NCBI GenBank assembly: GCA_016786485.1
Contig: JAEUWD010000013.1
Coordinates: 1 to 64,000, forward strand
Source of the DNA: Bacteriovoracaceae bacterium
Lineage (GTDB): Bacteria; Bdellovibrionota; Bacteriovoracia; Bacteriovoracales; Bacteriovoracaceae
Direction: 5' to 3'
Length of the DNA stretch: 64,000 nt
Of this stretch, positions 1 through 8,809 are shown one piece after another. A model generated the notes under the pieces. That model made no database searches, was not told where the DNA came from, and worked only from the letters and a program-made list of their open reading frames with translations. Within the stretch, counting starts at the first letter, position 1. Each line of letters begins with the position of its first letter. Made by a program: the position numbers and the translations under genes.

Positions 1-213
1 GTGCTGATATCAGGTTTGCTAGGAATGTATGTTTATTATCTTGGTATGCAATATATTTCAGCGCGTAGTGTGGCCTTAAGTGAATTGTTTTTCCCATTCT
101 GCGCCATCATCGTTAATTGGCTTTTCTTAGGCAAGACGTTAACGCTTGTTCAATTATGTGGTGGTGGTCTATTATTAGTAGGCTCAACCTTGATTCAATT
201 GAGAAAATATTAA
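1..213 (+). CDS. EamA/DMT-family transporter, C-terminal fragment
   Basis: This is the last 70 residues of an inner-membrane drug/metabolite transporter; the gene begins before the window, so the GTG at base 1 is not a real start. Two hydrophobic helices are visible (about residues 3-20 and 47-64). The sequence follows the EamA repeat pattern: a YYLG-type helix, the ISARSVAL segment, then a proline in FPF, a FLGKTLT turn and a final glycine-rich helix. The substrate cannot be told. The stop TAA overlaps the next start (TAATG), so the two genes are translationally coupled. Confidence 0.8.
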   Translation: MLISGLLGMYVYYLGMQYISARSVALSELFFPFCAIIVNWLFLGKTLTLVQLCGGGLLLVGSTLIQLRKY

Positions 214-1190
214 TGAAAACGGTTATTGCTATTGATACATTAATTGAACGTGATGATTCCATTCATTATCTGGAACTCATGCTTCATATGTTTCCTGAAG
301 CGGAAATCTATACGCTTGTACACTGCCAAGGAAAAATTGGTGGTAATATTGAATCACACAAAATTCATTCCACCTTTTTAAGTCACATGGTGAAATCGAA
401 AACTGATTTTCGTTCAAAGTTATGGTTAGTTCCTGGCGCGATCAAGCAATTGGCTATCCCTAGTGACGTGGAACAAATAGTGGTGATTTCTTGTGGTTAC
501 ATTCATCGCCTCGCCACTTCAGAAAAGATCAAACGTATAAATTATTTCTATCGTTACAATTTTACCGAAGATATCTTGGGTCTTTTTGTGCGAAAACTGT
601 TCGCCCCTTTTTTGGCCAAATGGATTGGCCAAGACATTCCGGGAAATAATTTTTACTGTTCCCAAAGTATTAAGAAATTTTATCCTTACGCTGGTGAGGT
701 GTTACCGCCAGTGGTGCGAACTGATGACTTTCCTTTGTTTGAAGCTCAAGCCACGATTGAAAATCAAATCACCATCATGTTAGATGAAAACGACGTAACG
801 ACAGAAGAAAAATTAAAACCGCTTTTTGCGAATCATAACCTAAGTCTGATTCGAGTTAACCCGATGAAATGTGACGGCGACTTTGCAGCAGCATTAAAAG
901 TTTCCTCCGCCTTTATCGATTTACGCCAACAAGATTTGCCCTACAAATGTTTGCAAGCTTTTGCCGCAGGTCGACCAGTGATGGCAATTGAAAATGATTT
1001 TAGTCGTGAGTTTTTAACAACTTCAGGTGCGTTGTTCATTAAATCAAAAAACGATATTGCGAATGCGCTTCCTTCTTTTTTGAATTTTAAAAACAATGTT
1101 GATTCGAAATTTTTAAGAAGAGAGGCTCTGAAATATAATGGTCGAATTTTTAAATCGCGTGTCGGGCGTTTTCTTACTTTTGAAGTTTAA
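213..1190 (+). CDS. Glycosyltransferase, GT4-like (GT-B fold)
   Basis: 325 aa if started at the ATG that overlaps the upstream stop; a longer in-frame reading from 117 lies inside the transporter gene and is rejected. The N-terminus has the opening of GT4 enzymes (about residues 13-32, ELMLHMFPEAEIYTLV), followed by the segment that normally covers the acceptor domain. The C-terminal half carries the donor-domain pattern (about 235-275): SSAFIDLRQQDLPYKCLQAF, then GRPVMAIEN, as in enzymes that pick a glutamate-proximal loop for the nucleotide sugar. It is probably a cytoplasmic or membrane-associated sugar transferase for a surface polysaccharide. Donor and acceptor are unknown. The 3' end overlaps the convergent DHH gene by 17 bp. 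Confidence 0.75.
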   Translation: MKTVIAIDTLIERDDSIHYLELMLHMFPEAEIYTLVHCQGKIGGNIESHKIHSTFLSHMVKSKTDFRSKLWLVPGAIKQLAIPSDVEQIVVISCGYIHRLATSEKIKRINYFYRYNFTEDILGLFVRKLFAPFLAKWIGQDIPGNNFYCSQSIKKFYPYAGEVLPPVVRTDDFPLFEAQATIENQITIMLDENDVTTEEKLKPLFANHNLSLIRVNPMKCDGDFAAALKVSSAFIDLRQQDLPYKCLQAFAAGRPVMAIENDFSREFLTTSGALFIKSKNDIANALPSFLNFKNNVDSKFLRREALKYNGRIFKSRVGRFLTFEV

Positions 1191-2172
1191 GTAAATCTTC
1201 CATTTTTAAAATGGTTTCACTGATAACCGTATCAATTTTTTTATTCTTGATATTAAGGATTGTGGCCGCAGAATGAGAGTGTCCACCACCACCAATAGCG
1301 CGTGCAATATTTCCGACATCAATATCACCACCGGAACGCAAGCTGACCTTGAGTTCATCACCGTCTTCACGGAACATGCAAGCGACTTTGATATTATCGA
1401 GAACTAAGAGGTGATTAATAAAAGCGTGAGTATCTTCCATGTCACCATTAAACTTTGTCAGTGTTGAATTATTGAGCGTAATCCAGGCAATTTCCCCTGA
1501 CTTATTTGAGTGCGTGGATGTTAGAATCGTACCCAATAGGTGCATATGAGAAACTTTTTTCGTTCCGTAGATACCATTATAGGCAATAGGAGCTTCAATT
1601 CCCGTATCGAGCAAATCGGCAATGAGACGGTGAGTTTTGCCCGAGACCGTAGGATAGCGAAAGCTACTCGTATCAATCAGAATTGCCGTATAAATCGGTA
1701 GCGCTAGTTCTTTATCAAACTTAATTCCCAAAGCTTGAATCATCAGTCCAACGATTTGCCCCGTGGCCGCTGCTGTAATATCAATACAATGTTCTTTAAC
1801 AAGAGCTGCCTTGGCCGGGTGGTGATCAACAAAAAGTATATCTTTGGGATCATACTTTTTTAGATATTCATACATGCGATTACCTACTCGTTCAATGGAG
1901 TTGGTGTCGACGACAATACATAAATCAAAAGCTTCAGTTTTCTTTTTAATAACAGCGTCCATCGGCTTTACGATCGATTTAGGGTCAAGGTAGTGATACC
2001 GCTCAAGTAGGCCCTCTTCATTAACACAAGCAGCGTCGACGCCCATTTTTTTCAGCGCCATACATAAGCCAATCTCACTTCCGATTCCGTCAGCGTCTGG
2101 CATCATGTGTGTGGTAATCAAGATTCGTTTAGCAGATTGAATCTTTGCTTTAAATTTTTGAGTTAAATCCAT
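1174..2172 (-). CDS. nrnA: DHH/DHHA1 phosphoesterase, NrnA-like (nanoRNase/pAp phosphatase)
   Basis: 332 aa, the usual size of NrnA. Motifs in order: THMMPDADGIGS near residue 21 (DxD metal site), VVDTNS near 100, the family motif VDHHPA near 119 and the C-terminal DHHA1 substrate loop GGGGHSHSA near 300. NrnA family enzymes degrade 2-5 nt RNA fragments and dephosphorylate 3'-phosphoadenosine 5'-phosphate in the cytoplasm; c-di-AMP/pGpG phosphodiesterase activity is also known in relatives. It is transcribed away from the ABC operon, with a shared upstream region containing an inverted repeat. Confidence 0.85.
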   Translation of the reverse strand: MDLTQKFKAKIQSAKRILITTHMMPDADGIGSEIGLCMALKKMGVDAACVNEEGLLERYHYLDPKSIVKPMDAVIKKKTEAFDLCIVVDTNSIERVGNRMYEYLKKYDPKDILFVDHHPAKAALVKEHCIDITAAATGQIVGLMIQALGIKFDKELALPIYTAILIDTSSFRYPTVSGKTHRLIADLLDTGIEAPIAYNGIYGTKKVSHMHLLGTILTSTHSNKSGEIAWITLNNSTLTKFNGDMEDTHAFINHLLVLDNIKVACMFREDGDELKVSLRSGGDIDVGNIARAIGGGGHSHSAATILNIKNKKIDTVISETILKMEDLLKLQK

Positions 2173-2208
2173 TTAACTTATTTTCGGTTATATTCTGGTG
2201 GCAGTAAA

Positions 2209-2249
2209 CAGATTAAAGTACTTGGATAATGCCAACATATTGTAATCTG
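2209..2249. repeat. Nested inverted repeat in the nrnA/ABC-operon intergenic region
   Basis: Outer arms CAGATTA (2209-2215) and TAATCTG (2243-2249) enclose inner arms TTGG (2222-2225) and CCAA (2232-2235). The spacings between outer and inner arms are almost equal (6 and 7 nt), so the whole element is nearly symmetric about 2229. It sits between divergent genes and could be an operator or a cruciform-forming site. No family is recognised. Confidence 0.4.
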
Positions 2250-2312
2250 AATGTTTGCACATGATAAATTTATTGTTATTCTTTTTCTCAACACGGATAA
2301 TTTCAAAATATT

Positions 2313-3239
2313 ATGCATGCAGTAGTAGTCGATAAAATCAGTAGGTCATTTGGGGTGAACAAGGTTCTGGATAACCTTTCTTTTTCTATTAAGGAAGGAA
2401 GTATTCATGGATTCTTGGGGCCAAATGGAGCAGGTAAATCGACCACGATGAAAATCCTCTCTGGTCTTTTAGCGCCACATTCAGGCGAAGTGAAAATTTT
2501 CGGCGAGAGTTTGACCGAGCATCAGAAAAAAGTGAAAAAACAAATCGGAATTTTACCAGACGAGTTACCGCTTTATTACGATATGGTGGTGAGTGATTTT
2601 TTACATTTTGTGGCACGTCTTAATGGGGTTGATCTGCTATTAATCGAGCAATATGTTGATGAGTGCTTAAAGAAAACGGGTTTAGAAGAAAACCGTGGGC
2701 GCATTATTGGAAACCTTTCTCGTGGTTACAAGCAAAGAGTGGCGCTTGCTCAGGCCATGGTATTTAAACCAAAGATTCTTATTTTGGATGAGCCGACAGT
2801 CGGGCTTGATCCGAATAGTGTAAAAGAAATTCGCGAACTCATTTTAAGTTTGAAAAAAGATCATACCATTTTCTTATCTAGCCATATTTTAAGTGAAGTC
2901 AGTTTAATGTGTAATGATTTAACCATTATTAATCGTGGTAAAATCATGGCGACGGGAACTGTGGAAGAAATCCATCAGCAGTTTAAAACCAAAAATATTT
3001 TAGTTTGCCGTGTGCATTCGATTTCTCATTTAGAAAAAATCCAAAACCTTGAGTATGTGAATAAACTGGAAACAAAACAATTATCAGAGCATGAATACGA
3101 ATTGCGTGTAGATATTAATTCAACCAATGATATGCGGGCAGAGTTAAGCGAAGCTATTATCAAAAATAAAATGGGTCTTTTGACTTTTAACGAAGAAAAA
3201 TTAGATTTAGAAAAATTATTCTTAGAGGTAATTAAATAA
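2313..3239 (+). CDS. ABC transporter ATPase, GldA-like
   Basis: 308 aa cytoplasmic ATPase subunit. Walker A GPNGAGKS at 36-43, signature LSRGYKQR at 135-142, Walker B ILILDEP at 155-161 and the switch histidine in LSSHILSE near 190 are intact. A C-terminal extension of about 90 residues after the ATPase core is typical of GldA/NatA-like subunits of ABC-2 exporters. It is first in an operon with an ABC-2 permease, a GldG-like protein and a DUF4340 protein, the gene set called the gliding-type ABC transporter. In Bacteroidetes GldAFG is needed for gliding; in other phyla the substrate is unknown. The start has only a weak ribosome binding site. Confidence 0.88.
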   Translation: MHAVVVDKISRSFGVNKVLDNLSFSIKEGSIHGFLGPNGAGKSTTMKILSGLLAPHSGEVKIFGESLTEHQKKVKKQIGILPDELPLYYDMVVSDFLHFVARLNGVDLLLIEQYVDECLKKTGLEENRGRIIGNLSRGYKQRVALAQAMVFKPKILILDEPTVGLDPNSVKEIRELILSLKKDHTIFLSSHILSEVSLMCNDLTIINRGKIMATGTVEEIHQQFKTKNILVCRVHSISHLEKIQNLEYVNKLETKQLSEHEYELRVDINSTNDMRAELSEAIIKNKMGLLTFNEEKLDLEKLFLEVIK

Positions 3240-3240
3240 A

Positions 3241-3993
3241 ATGACATTAACCATTTTTTTTAACGAATTAAAAAGATATTTTTATTCTCCTGTAGCTTAT
3301 GTTATATCGGCAGTCTTTAGTATTACTGTCGGATGGATGTTTTTTAATTCGATTATTCAGTATATCGCTCAGATTCAGGCCATCGGTCCGGGCGGGGAAG
3401 GTCAAATTTCTTTCGATAATATTATTTTCTCGCTTTTTGGAAATGTGAATTTTTTATTACTTTTTATTATCCCACTTTTGACTATGGGATTAATTTCCAC
3501 TGAAAAAAAATACAAATCTATTTTTGTTCTATATTCAGCTCCGATTGATGACTGGGAAATTATTCTTGGGAAATATTTTGCGGCGGTTTTTGTCGCACTT
3601 TTTATGATTTGTTTAACTTTTATATTTCCTGTTATTTTACATTTTGCTGGTTTATCGGATAAGAGCTTTTTCTTTTCTGGTTACCTGGCTCTCTTCTTTA
3701 ATATTTTACTTTATACTAGTTTGGGTGTTTTAGGTTCATGCCTTTCTGAAAATCAAATGGTGTCAGGCCTCATTTCATTTGCCATGATTATGGCGACCTG
3801 GATGTTATCGTGGGTAACACAAATTACTGCAAATTATTATTTTGTTGAACTCTTCCATTACATTGGGCTGAGTTTGCACTTTGAATCAGTGGCCAAGGGA
3901 ATACTTAATTATAGTGACCTGGCCTATTATTTTTCAGGAACTTTTTTTGCACTCTTAGTTTCGAGAAAAATTTTAAATGCGAGAAATTGGTGA
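3241..3993 (+). CDS. ABC-2 type permease, GldF-like
   Basis: 250 aa with six predicted membrane helices, beginning with the conserved opening of this family (FFNELKRYFYSPVAYVI at about 6-22). A long periplasmic loop follows helix 1, as usual for ABC-2 permeases paired with GldG. It directly follows the ATPase gene (1-bp gap) and should form the membrane part of the same transporter. The last codons overlap the next gene by 4 bp (GTGA). Confidence 0.85.
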   Translation: MTLTIFFNELKRYFYSPVAYVISAVFSITVGWMFFNSIIQYIAQIQAIGPGGEGQISFDNIIFSLFGNVNFLLLFIIPLLTMGLISTEKKYKSIFVLYSAPIDDWEIILGKYFAAVFVALFMICLTFIFPVILHFAGLSDKSFFFSGYLALFFNILLYTSLGVLGSCLSENQMVSGLISFAMIMATWMLSWVTQITANYYFVELFHYIGLSLHFESVAKGILNYSDLAYYFSGTFFALLVSRKILNARNW

Positions 3994-5507
3994 AAAGTTT
4001 TTATCTTAAGCTCTGGATTGGTTTGAATTTGATTCTCTATTTAGTAGGGATAGCCACCTGGATTATTATGCCAGAACATCTATACCTAAACGTAGGAATT
4101 TTATTAGCTTCAACCTTATTAAGTATCGTGTTACTTTATCCTCGGCGAGTGCAAATTTATCAATGGTGTCATAGTTTTTTTGCTAAAAAATTGTTTTCAC
4201 ACCTATTAAATCTTTTTTTAATTTTTTGTATTTTGTCGATAGCACAATTTATGATTTATAAAAAATCATCTTTTTTTGATTTAACGAAAGAAAATCGCAA
4301 TAGTTTATCAGAACAAACCAAAGCCGTTTTGAATTCAATGCCAGCAGAACTAAAGCTCACTTACTTTGCAAAACGTACTTTATGGGAAAGAAGCATGGCC
4401 CTACTTAATTTGTACCGTGCCGAAAAAAGCAATCTTATTATCAATGCTATAGACATTGAATTACAACCACAAATCGCCCGTGCGAATAAAATTGAAAAAG
4501 ATAATTCCTTATTGATTGAGTATCTTGAGCGCAAAATGATTATCCCGCTTAAAAATGAACTGAATTTAACCAACGCGCTTCTTAAGGTTCTAAAAAATAA
4601 GACAATTAAAGTTTATTCAACGGTCGGTCATAACGAAGTTGATCTCTATAATTCTGAACGTGAAGGTGGAAGCCACTTGATGGATTTGATGCAAACAGAT
4701 TCTTACCATGTTGAATCGCTAAATATCCAAAAAGATGGTATCCCACGTGATACCTATGCCTTAATGATTTTAGGCCCTCGTCAGCCATTTTTCGATACTG
4801 AACTCAAACAACTTCGCCAATTTTTAGAGCAAGGCGGAAAATTATTAATTACACTTGGACCAGAATTTAATGGAAATATCCACGCTTCCTTAATTGCTTT
4901 AATTGCAGAATATGGCCTTATCTTTAATAATGATATTGTGGTTGATACCTTGGCCCAAAACTTTAATTCTGATGCCACCATTCCTTTTATTAATGATTAT
5001 GACCAAGAACATCCGATTACTAAAAATTTTAAAGATAAAACCGTTTTCCCTCTGACAAGTTCGCTGTTAAAAAATGAGCGTGTCAAAGATGCTCAGGTTT
5101 TTCTTTTGGCCAAAAGTCAGAATTTTCCAGCGAGTTGGGCCGAAACAGATTTAAAAGCGGTTGCTGCTGGCAAAGCACAATTTGATGCCCGCGATCGTCG
5201 CGGTCCTCAAGCTGTTATGGGCGCACTCACCAAAGGTGAAACCAAAATTGCGGCGTTTGGAAACTCGGCTTTTCTCATCAATGGTTATCATTCCATGAGT
5301 GCCAATTATAATTTGTTTTTGAATACGCTTTCATGGTTATTAGATGATGAAAAACTTATTTCCTTTAATCGCCCAGGCTTGCAAAATCAAGTCATTCTCT
5401 TAAGTGCAGGGCAAGTTCAACTTATTTTTTATTTTTCAGTGATAGTTGTTCCAATCCTTTTAGCTGGAATTGCGCTTTTTATGTATAAAAGGATGAATAA
5501 TCTATAA
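3990..5507 (+). CDS. GldG-like ABC transporter auxiliary protein
   Basis: 505 aa from the GTG that overlaps the permease stop; a TTG one codon upstream is also possible. Two N-terminal helices and one near the C-terminus (about 480-500) bracket a large periplasmic domain. The motif DLTKENRNSLSEQTKAVL (about residues 93-110) is the hallmark of GldG/ABC_transp_aux proteins, and YALMILGPRQPF near 253 with GGKLLITLGP near 285 matches the Rossmann-like core of that domain. It likely couples the transporter to an extracytoplasmic partner or substrate. It is translationally coupled on both sides. Confidence 0.82.
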   Translation: MKSFYLKLWIGLNLILYLVGIATWIIMPEHLYLNVGILLASTLLSIVLLYPRRVQIYQWCHSFFAKKLFSHLLNLFLIFCILSIAQFMIYKKSSFFDLTKENRNSLSEQTKAVLNSMPAELKLTYFAKRTLWERSMALLNLYRAEKSNLIINAIDIELQPQIARANKIEKDNSLLIEYLERKMIIPLKNELNLTNALLKVLKNKTIKVYSTVGHNEVDLYNSEREGGSHLMDLMQTDSYHVESLNIQKDGIPRDTYALMILGPRQPFFDTELKQLRQFLEQGGKLLITLGPEFNGNIHASLIALIAEYGLIFNNDIVVDTLAQNFNSDATIPFINDYDQEHPITKNFKDKTVFPLTSSLLKNERVKDAQVFLLAKSQNFPASWAETDLKAVAAGKAQFDARDRRGPQAVMGALTKGETKIAAFGNSAFLINGYHSMSANYNLFLNTLSWLLDDEKLISFNRPGLQNQVILLSAGQVQLIFYFSVIVVPILLAGIALFMYKRMNNL

Positions 5508-6889
5508 TGAAAAATTCAGTTTTATTGGTACTTTTGATTGCTCTTTTAGGTCTGGCCTATGTGTTGGAAGAATATATTCCGAAGCGTAATTTATTAGAAG
5601 AGAAAACTCAACATTCAATGATCAAACTAAATCGTTTTGAACGCATCGATTTGAAAAATGTTACTATCATAAAAGAAAATAACAATTTACGCATAATGAA
5701 TACCATTTTCCCTATCTCAAATGAAAAAATGGCAAAGTTAGTAGAGGCCTTATCTAATATTCGAATTATTAAAAAAATTGAAAACAATGTTGATGATGAA
5801 GCTTTTATTAAGGAAATATTTAATGCCGACAGTTTAAGCTTTACGGTGACGAGCGATAATGTCTCAACCGTCTATACGATAGGTAGTGAACCTTCTCTAA
5901 CGGGTCATTTCTACGTTTCAAGACAAGTAGGATATCAAGCAGAGTTTTTCCTGTGTCGAGATGATTCTCTTTACGACGGAGTTTATCAAAGCCAGGAAGA
6001 TGTGGAACTCAAGCGTTTTTACCGTTTGTATCAATTGCTTTCGTCACAACTTTTAGACTTTGTTGAGCCATTAATTTTTCCATCAGCATATTTTTCTAAA
6101 GTGAAAGTGGCCGAAATAAAAAATAACCGTAACCGCTTTTACCAAGTGAATTTTCATAACAAGAGTACTATTCCTGAAATTTTACAATCTATGAATTATA
6201 ATGAACGCTACTTTCTTCATTTCTTACAAGAATTTCAGCAAATGAAACTTAAGAATATTTACGAAAATAAAAATGCCTTAGACGAAATGCTGGCAGAAGT
6301 GACATTTGATCGAAATTTAGACGTAAGGCTTTATAAAAAGTATTCAGGTAAAGAAGGATACTTTATTAGTTTCTCTGATTCACTTTTTGTTTTTGAAATA
6401 GGCGAGTATCAGGCCAAACTTTTCTTTTCGAATGTTCAAGATTTTTGGGATAAAAAATTAACCTTTTTATCTAAAATTGATAATTTAAAGAATTTTGAAT
6501 TCTTTATTACTTTCTTTGAAAGCAGCGAAGAGAAAAAGTACCTAGTTCGTATCGTTGATGATAAAAACTTAAATCTCGAAGTTATTGATCACTCTGAGCT
6601 TCGTCCGGTTCGTGAAAAATTTGTTCAGCTGATCAAAATTCTTTTTTCAATTGATAACTTCTTTATGGCCGAGCGAGTAGAGCCTTATACACATCAGTTT
6701 TATGAAGAGAATAAAAAATTCCGTGAAATTCGACTGGGTGTGCAAGGACGAAATATTGATCTTTATTTTGCTGGTCATGAGATAATTCTGGCAAATGTGA
6801 CTGATGGTCATCTTTTATATTATCGAAATACAGAAAATTTGATATTTGGTAATACGATAGATGCATTTTTTAAAAGCGGGTATCAGTAA
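5507..6889 (+). CDS. DUF4340-type protein of the gliding ABC transporter operon
   Basis: 460 aa, one N-terminal membrane anchor (about 4-19) followed by a long soluble, presumably periplasmic region. The pattern of anchor, conserved strand-rich repeats such as FTVTSDNVSTVYTIG near 111 and placement directly after a GldG-like gene matches DUF4340 proteins, which accompany these transporters in many phyla. The function is not known. The start overlaps the upstream stop as TAATGA, as does the next gene. Confidence 0.7.
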   Translation: MKNSVLLVLLIALLGLAYVLEEYIPKRNLLEEKTQHSMIKLNRFERIDLKNVTIIKENNNLRIMNTIFPISNEKMAKLVEALSNIRIIKKIENNVDDEAFIKEIFNADSLSFTVTSDNVSTVYTIGSEPSLTGHFYVSRQVGYQAEFFLCRDDSLYDGVYQSQEDVELKRFYRLYQLLSSQLLDFVEPLIFPSAYFSKVKVAEIKNNRNRFYQVNFHNKSTIPEILQSMNYNERYFLHFLQEFQQMKLKNIYENKNALDEMLAEVTFDRNLDVRLYKKYSGKEGYFISFSDSLFVFEIGEYQAKLFFSNVQDFWDKKLTFLSKIDNLKNFEFFITFFESSEEKKYLVRIVDDKNLNLEVIDHSELRPVREKFVQLIKILFSIDNFFMAERVEPYTHQFYEENKKFREIRLGVQGRNIDLYFAGHEIILANVTDGHLLYYRNTENLIFGNTIDAFFKSGYQ

Positions 6890-7554
6890 TGAATTTAAAT
6901 CAGTGGGTAAAAGATATTAAAGAATTATTCTTTTCGTATCTGACGACGATTGTTTATCCTTTTCGAATTCATGATTACCTTTCTTACAACATCATGTTGC
7001 CAGAAGCTCCACAGCACCAACCGAAGAAATTAACTCTCTATCAGGCGATCGGTTTGTCTTGGTTTTTTGAAGTGCTTCGAGGCTTTTTACGTATTTTCCT
7101 CATCTATCTAACCTTTACTGGGCTCTTTGCTTTTTATGGTCAAGATTGGCCATTTTTAAGAGAGATTTCAGAAGGGCCAAGCTTATCATGGCACTATTTT
7201 GTTATTTTTTTCACTATCGTTCAGGTGATTTTATTTCCGGTTTATAAAATTTTTATCACTGAATTTTGGATTCTACTCCTGACTTGGGTTGGTGGTTTAC
7301 TTGAAATTACTGAAGACATGAATCAAAAAATTCTCAATACGTTGACTGCTGCTGAGAGCGCGCACGTGCTTTCTATCGTTCCTATTTTTGGGGATCTTAT
7401 GCAGGGTTTGTATCGTTTTTTTCTATTATTTGCAGGATTGCGGAAGAATTTACAGGCTTCTAGTTTGCTTTGCGTCATCATTCTCCTTATTCCCTCGTTT
7501 ATTTTGGTTATGATTGCCTCGACTCTCTTTCTGCTTTTTTTCATGCTTTTTTAG
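6889..7554 (+). CDS. Multi-pass membrane protein, possibly Yip1-like
   Basis: 221 aa with about five hydrophobic segments and a cytoplasmic N-terminus. The organisation (soluble start with YPFRIHDYL, then helices ending in a very hydrophobic C-terminus) resembles bacterial Yip1-family proteins, but the resemblance is weak and is my inference. It overlaps the DUF4340 gene by 1 bp, so it belongs to the same transcript and may be a further component or assembly factor of the transporter. Confidence 0.55.
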   Translation: MNLNQWVKDIKELFFSYLTTIVYPFRIHDYLSYNIMLPEAPQHQPKKLTLYQAIGLSWFFEVLRGFLRIFLIYLTFTGLFAFYGQDWPFLREISEGPSLSWHYFVIFFTIVQVILFPVYKIFITEFWILLLTWVGGLLEITEDMNQKILNTLTAAESAHVLSIVPIFGDLMQGLYRFFLLFAGLRKNLQASSLLCVIILLIPSFILVMIASTLFLLFFMLF

Positions 7555-7610
7555 ATTGTCATCCATTCGGATTTTTGGAAAAATGTCGCCCAGTCTAGAG
7601 GGGGATTTCG

Positions 7611-8222
7611 ATGCATTTTCTATCACACGGCTCAATTGAAGTTGTTTGCGGTCCGATGTTTTCTGGTAAAACAGAGGAGCTTATTCGTAGAGTGAGAAGA
7701 GCGGAAATTGCTCGTCAAAAAATCCAAATATTTAAACCTGAAATTGATAAAAGATATGCGGAAGAAGAAGTGGTAAGTCACTCTTCACAGTCCATTAAGG
7801 CTGTTCCTGTTTCATGTGCTATGGACATTCTTCTGAAGCTTAAAGACTCAACTCGTGTTGTGGCGATTGATGAAGTGCAATTCTTTGATGAAGCCGTGAT
7901 TATGGTTGCGACGAAACTCGCTCGCCGTGGTGTGCGCGTGATTTGTGCTGGTCTGGATTTAGACTATCGGGGCATACCATTTGGTCCGATGCCAGTACTC
8001 TTGGCCATCGCAGATGAAGTGACAAAAATCCACGCCATTTGTACTGTTTGTGGTGTGCCTGCGACTCGCAGTCAGCGTATTACTAAGGCCAAAGAACAAG
8101 TATTGCTTGGTGAAAAAGATAGTTATGAAGCAAGATGTCGGGCCCATTATGAATACGATGAAGAAGATGAATTTACTCCAGTAGTAATGCCTCAAGAAAA
8201 TCGCACTAGCTTAGAAAATTAA
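7611..8222 (+). CDS. tdk: Thymidine kinase, type II
   Basis: 203 aa, the expected length. It phosphorylates thymidine to dTMP with ATP. The P-loop GPMFSGKT lies at residues 14-21, the catalytic glutamate is E88 in DEVQFF, and the structural zinc site is C144, C147, C176 and H179 (the fourth ligand is His in place of the more common Cys, which is a known variation). The acidic tail beyond residue 180 is variable in the family. A strong ribosome binding site, GAGGGGG, precedes the ATG. Together with the next gene it forms a nucleoside/base salvage pair, sensible for a predator that takes up prey nucleosides. Confidence 0.95.
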   Translation: MHFLSHGSIEVVCGPMFSGKTEELIRRVRRAEIARQKIQIFKPEIDKRYAEEEVVSHSSQSIKAVPVSCAMDILLKLKDSTRVVAIDEVQFFDEAVIMVATKLARRGVRVICAGLDLDYRGIPFGPMPVLLAIADEVTKIHAICTVCGVPATRSQRITKAKEQVLLGEKDSYEARCRAHYEYDEEDEFTPVVMPQENRTSLEN

Positions 8223-8278
8223 TCTAGAAATCTTTAGCTTTTTAAAAATGTCGTGTAACCTTAATTAAAGAGGTGAAC

Positions 8279-8809
8279 GTGGAACATTATACGCCCGAAA
8301 TTTTAATATCTGATGATGAAATCGCTGCGCGAATCGAAGCCTTGGGCAATCAAATAACCAAAGACTTTGAAAACCAGGAAGTGGTAGTTATTTGTGTTTT
8401 GAAAGGTTCATACGTTTTCTGTGCCGATCTAATTCGTAAAATTCAACTTCCATTACGTTTAGAATTTGTAGCGTGTTCTTCTTACGGTGAATCCATGAGC
8501 AGCTCGGGGAATGTACACATCGATTTAGATGTGACTGGTTCGATTGAAAATCAAAACGTCATCATTGTGGAAGATATCGTTGACACTGGTCTAACCATTA
8601 AGACGTTGCTTGAGACATTTAAATTGCGTCGACCAAAAAGTTTAAAGCTCGCTAGTTTATTATACAAGCCAAGCCGCTTAAAATATTCCATCGATATTGA
8701 TTACCTGGCCTTCGAAATTGAAGACAAATTTGTAATTGGTTATGGTTTAGATTATGCTGGCCGCTATCGTGAATTACCTTATATAGGAATTTTAAATGCC
8801 GGTCATTAA
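8279..8809 (+). CDS. hpt: Hypoxanthine phosphoribosyltransferase
   Basis: 176 aa. It converts hypoxanthine or guanine and PRPP to IMP or GMP. The PRPP loop VIIVEDIVDTGLT (about residues 93-105), the SSYGESMSSSG flexible-loop segment near 70 and the N-terminal ISDDEIAARI are diagnostic. I chose the GTG at 8279 because AAGAGG lies 5 nt upstream; the GTG at 8273 would overlap that ribosome binding site. The gene overlaps the GHMP kinase gene by 14 bp. Confidence 0.93.
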   Translation: MEHYTPEILISDDEIAARIEALGNQITKDFENQEVVVICVLKGSYVFCADLIRKIQLPLRLEFVACSSYGESMSSSGNVHIDLDVTGSIENQNVIIVEDIVDTGLTIKTLLETFKLRRPKSLKLASLLYKPSRLKYSIDIDYLAFEIEDKFVIGYGLDYAGRYRELPYIGILNAGH

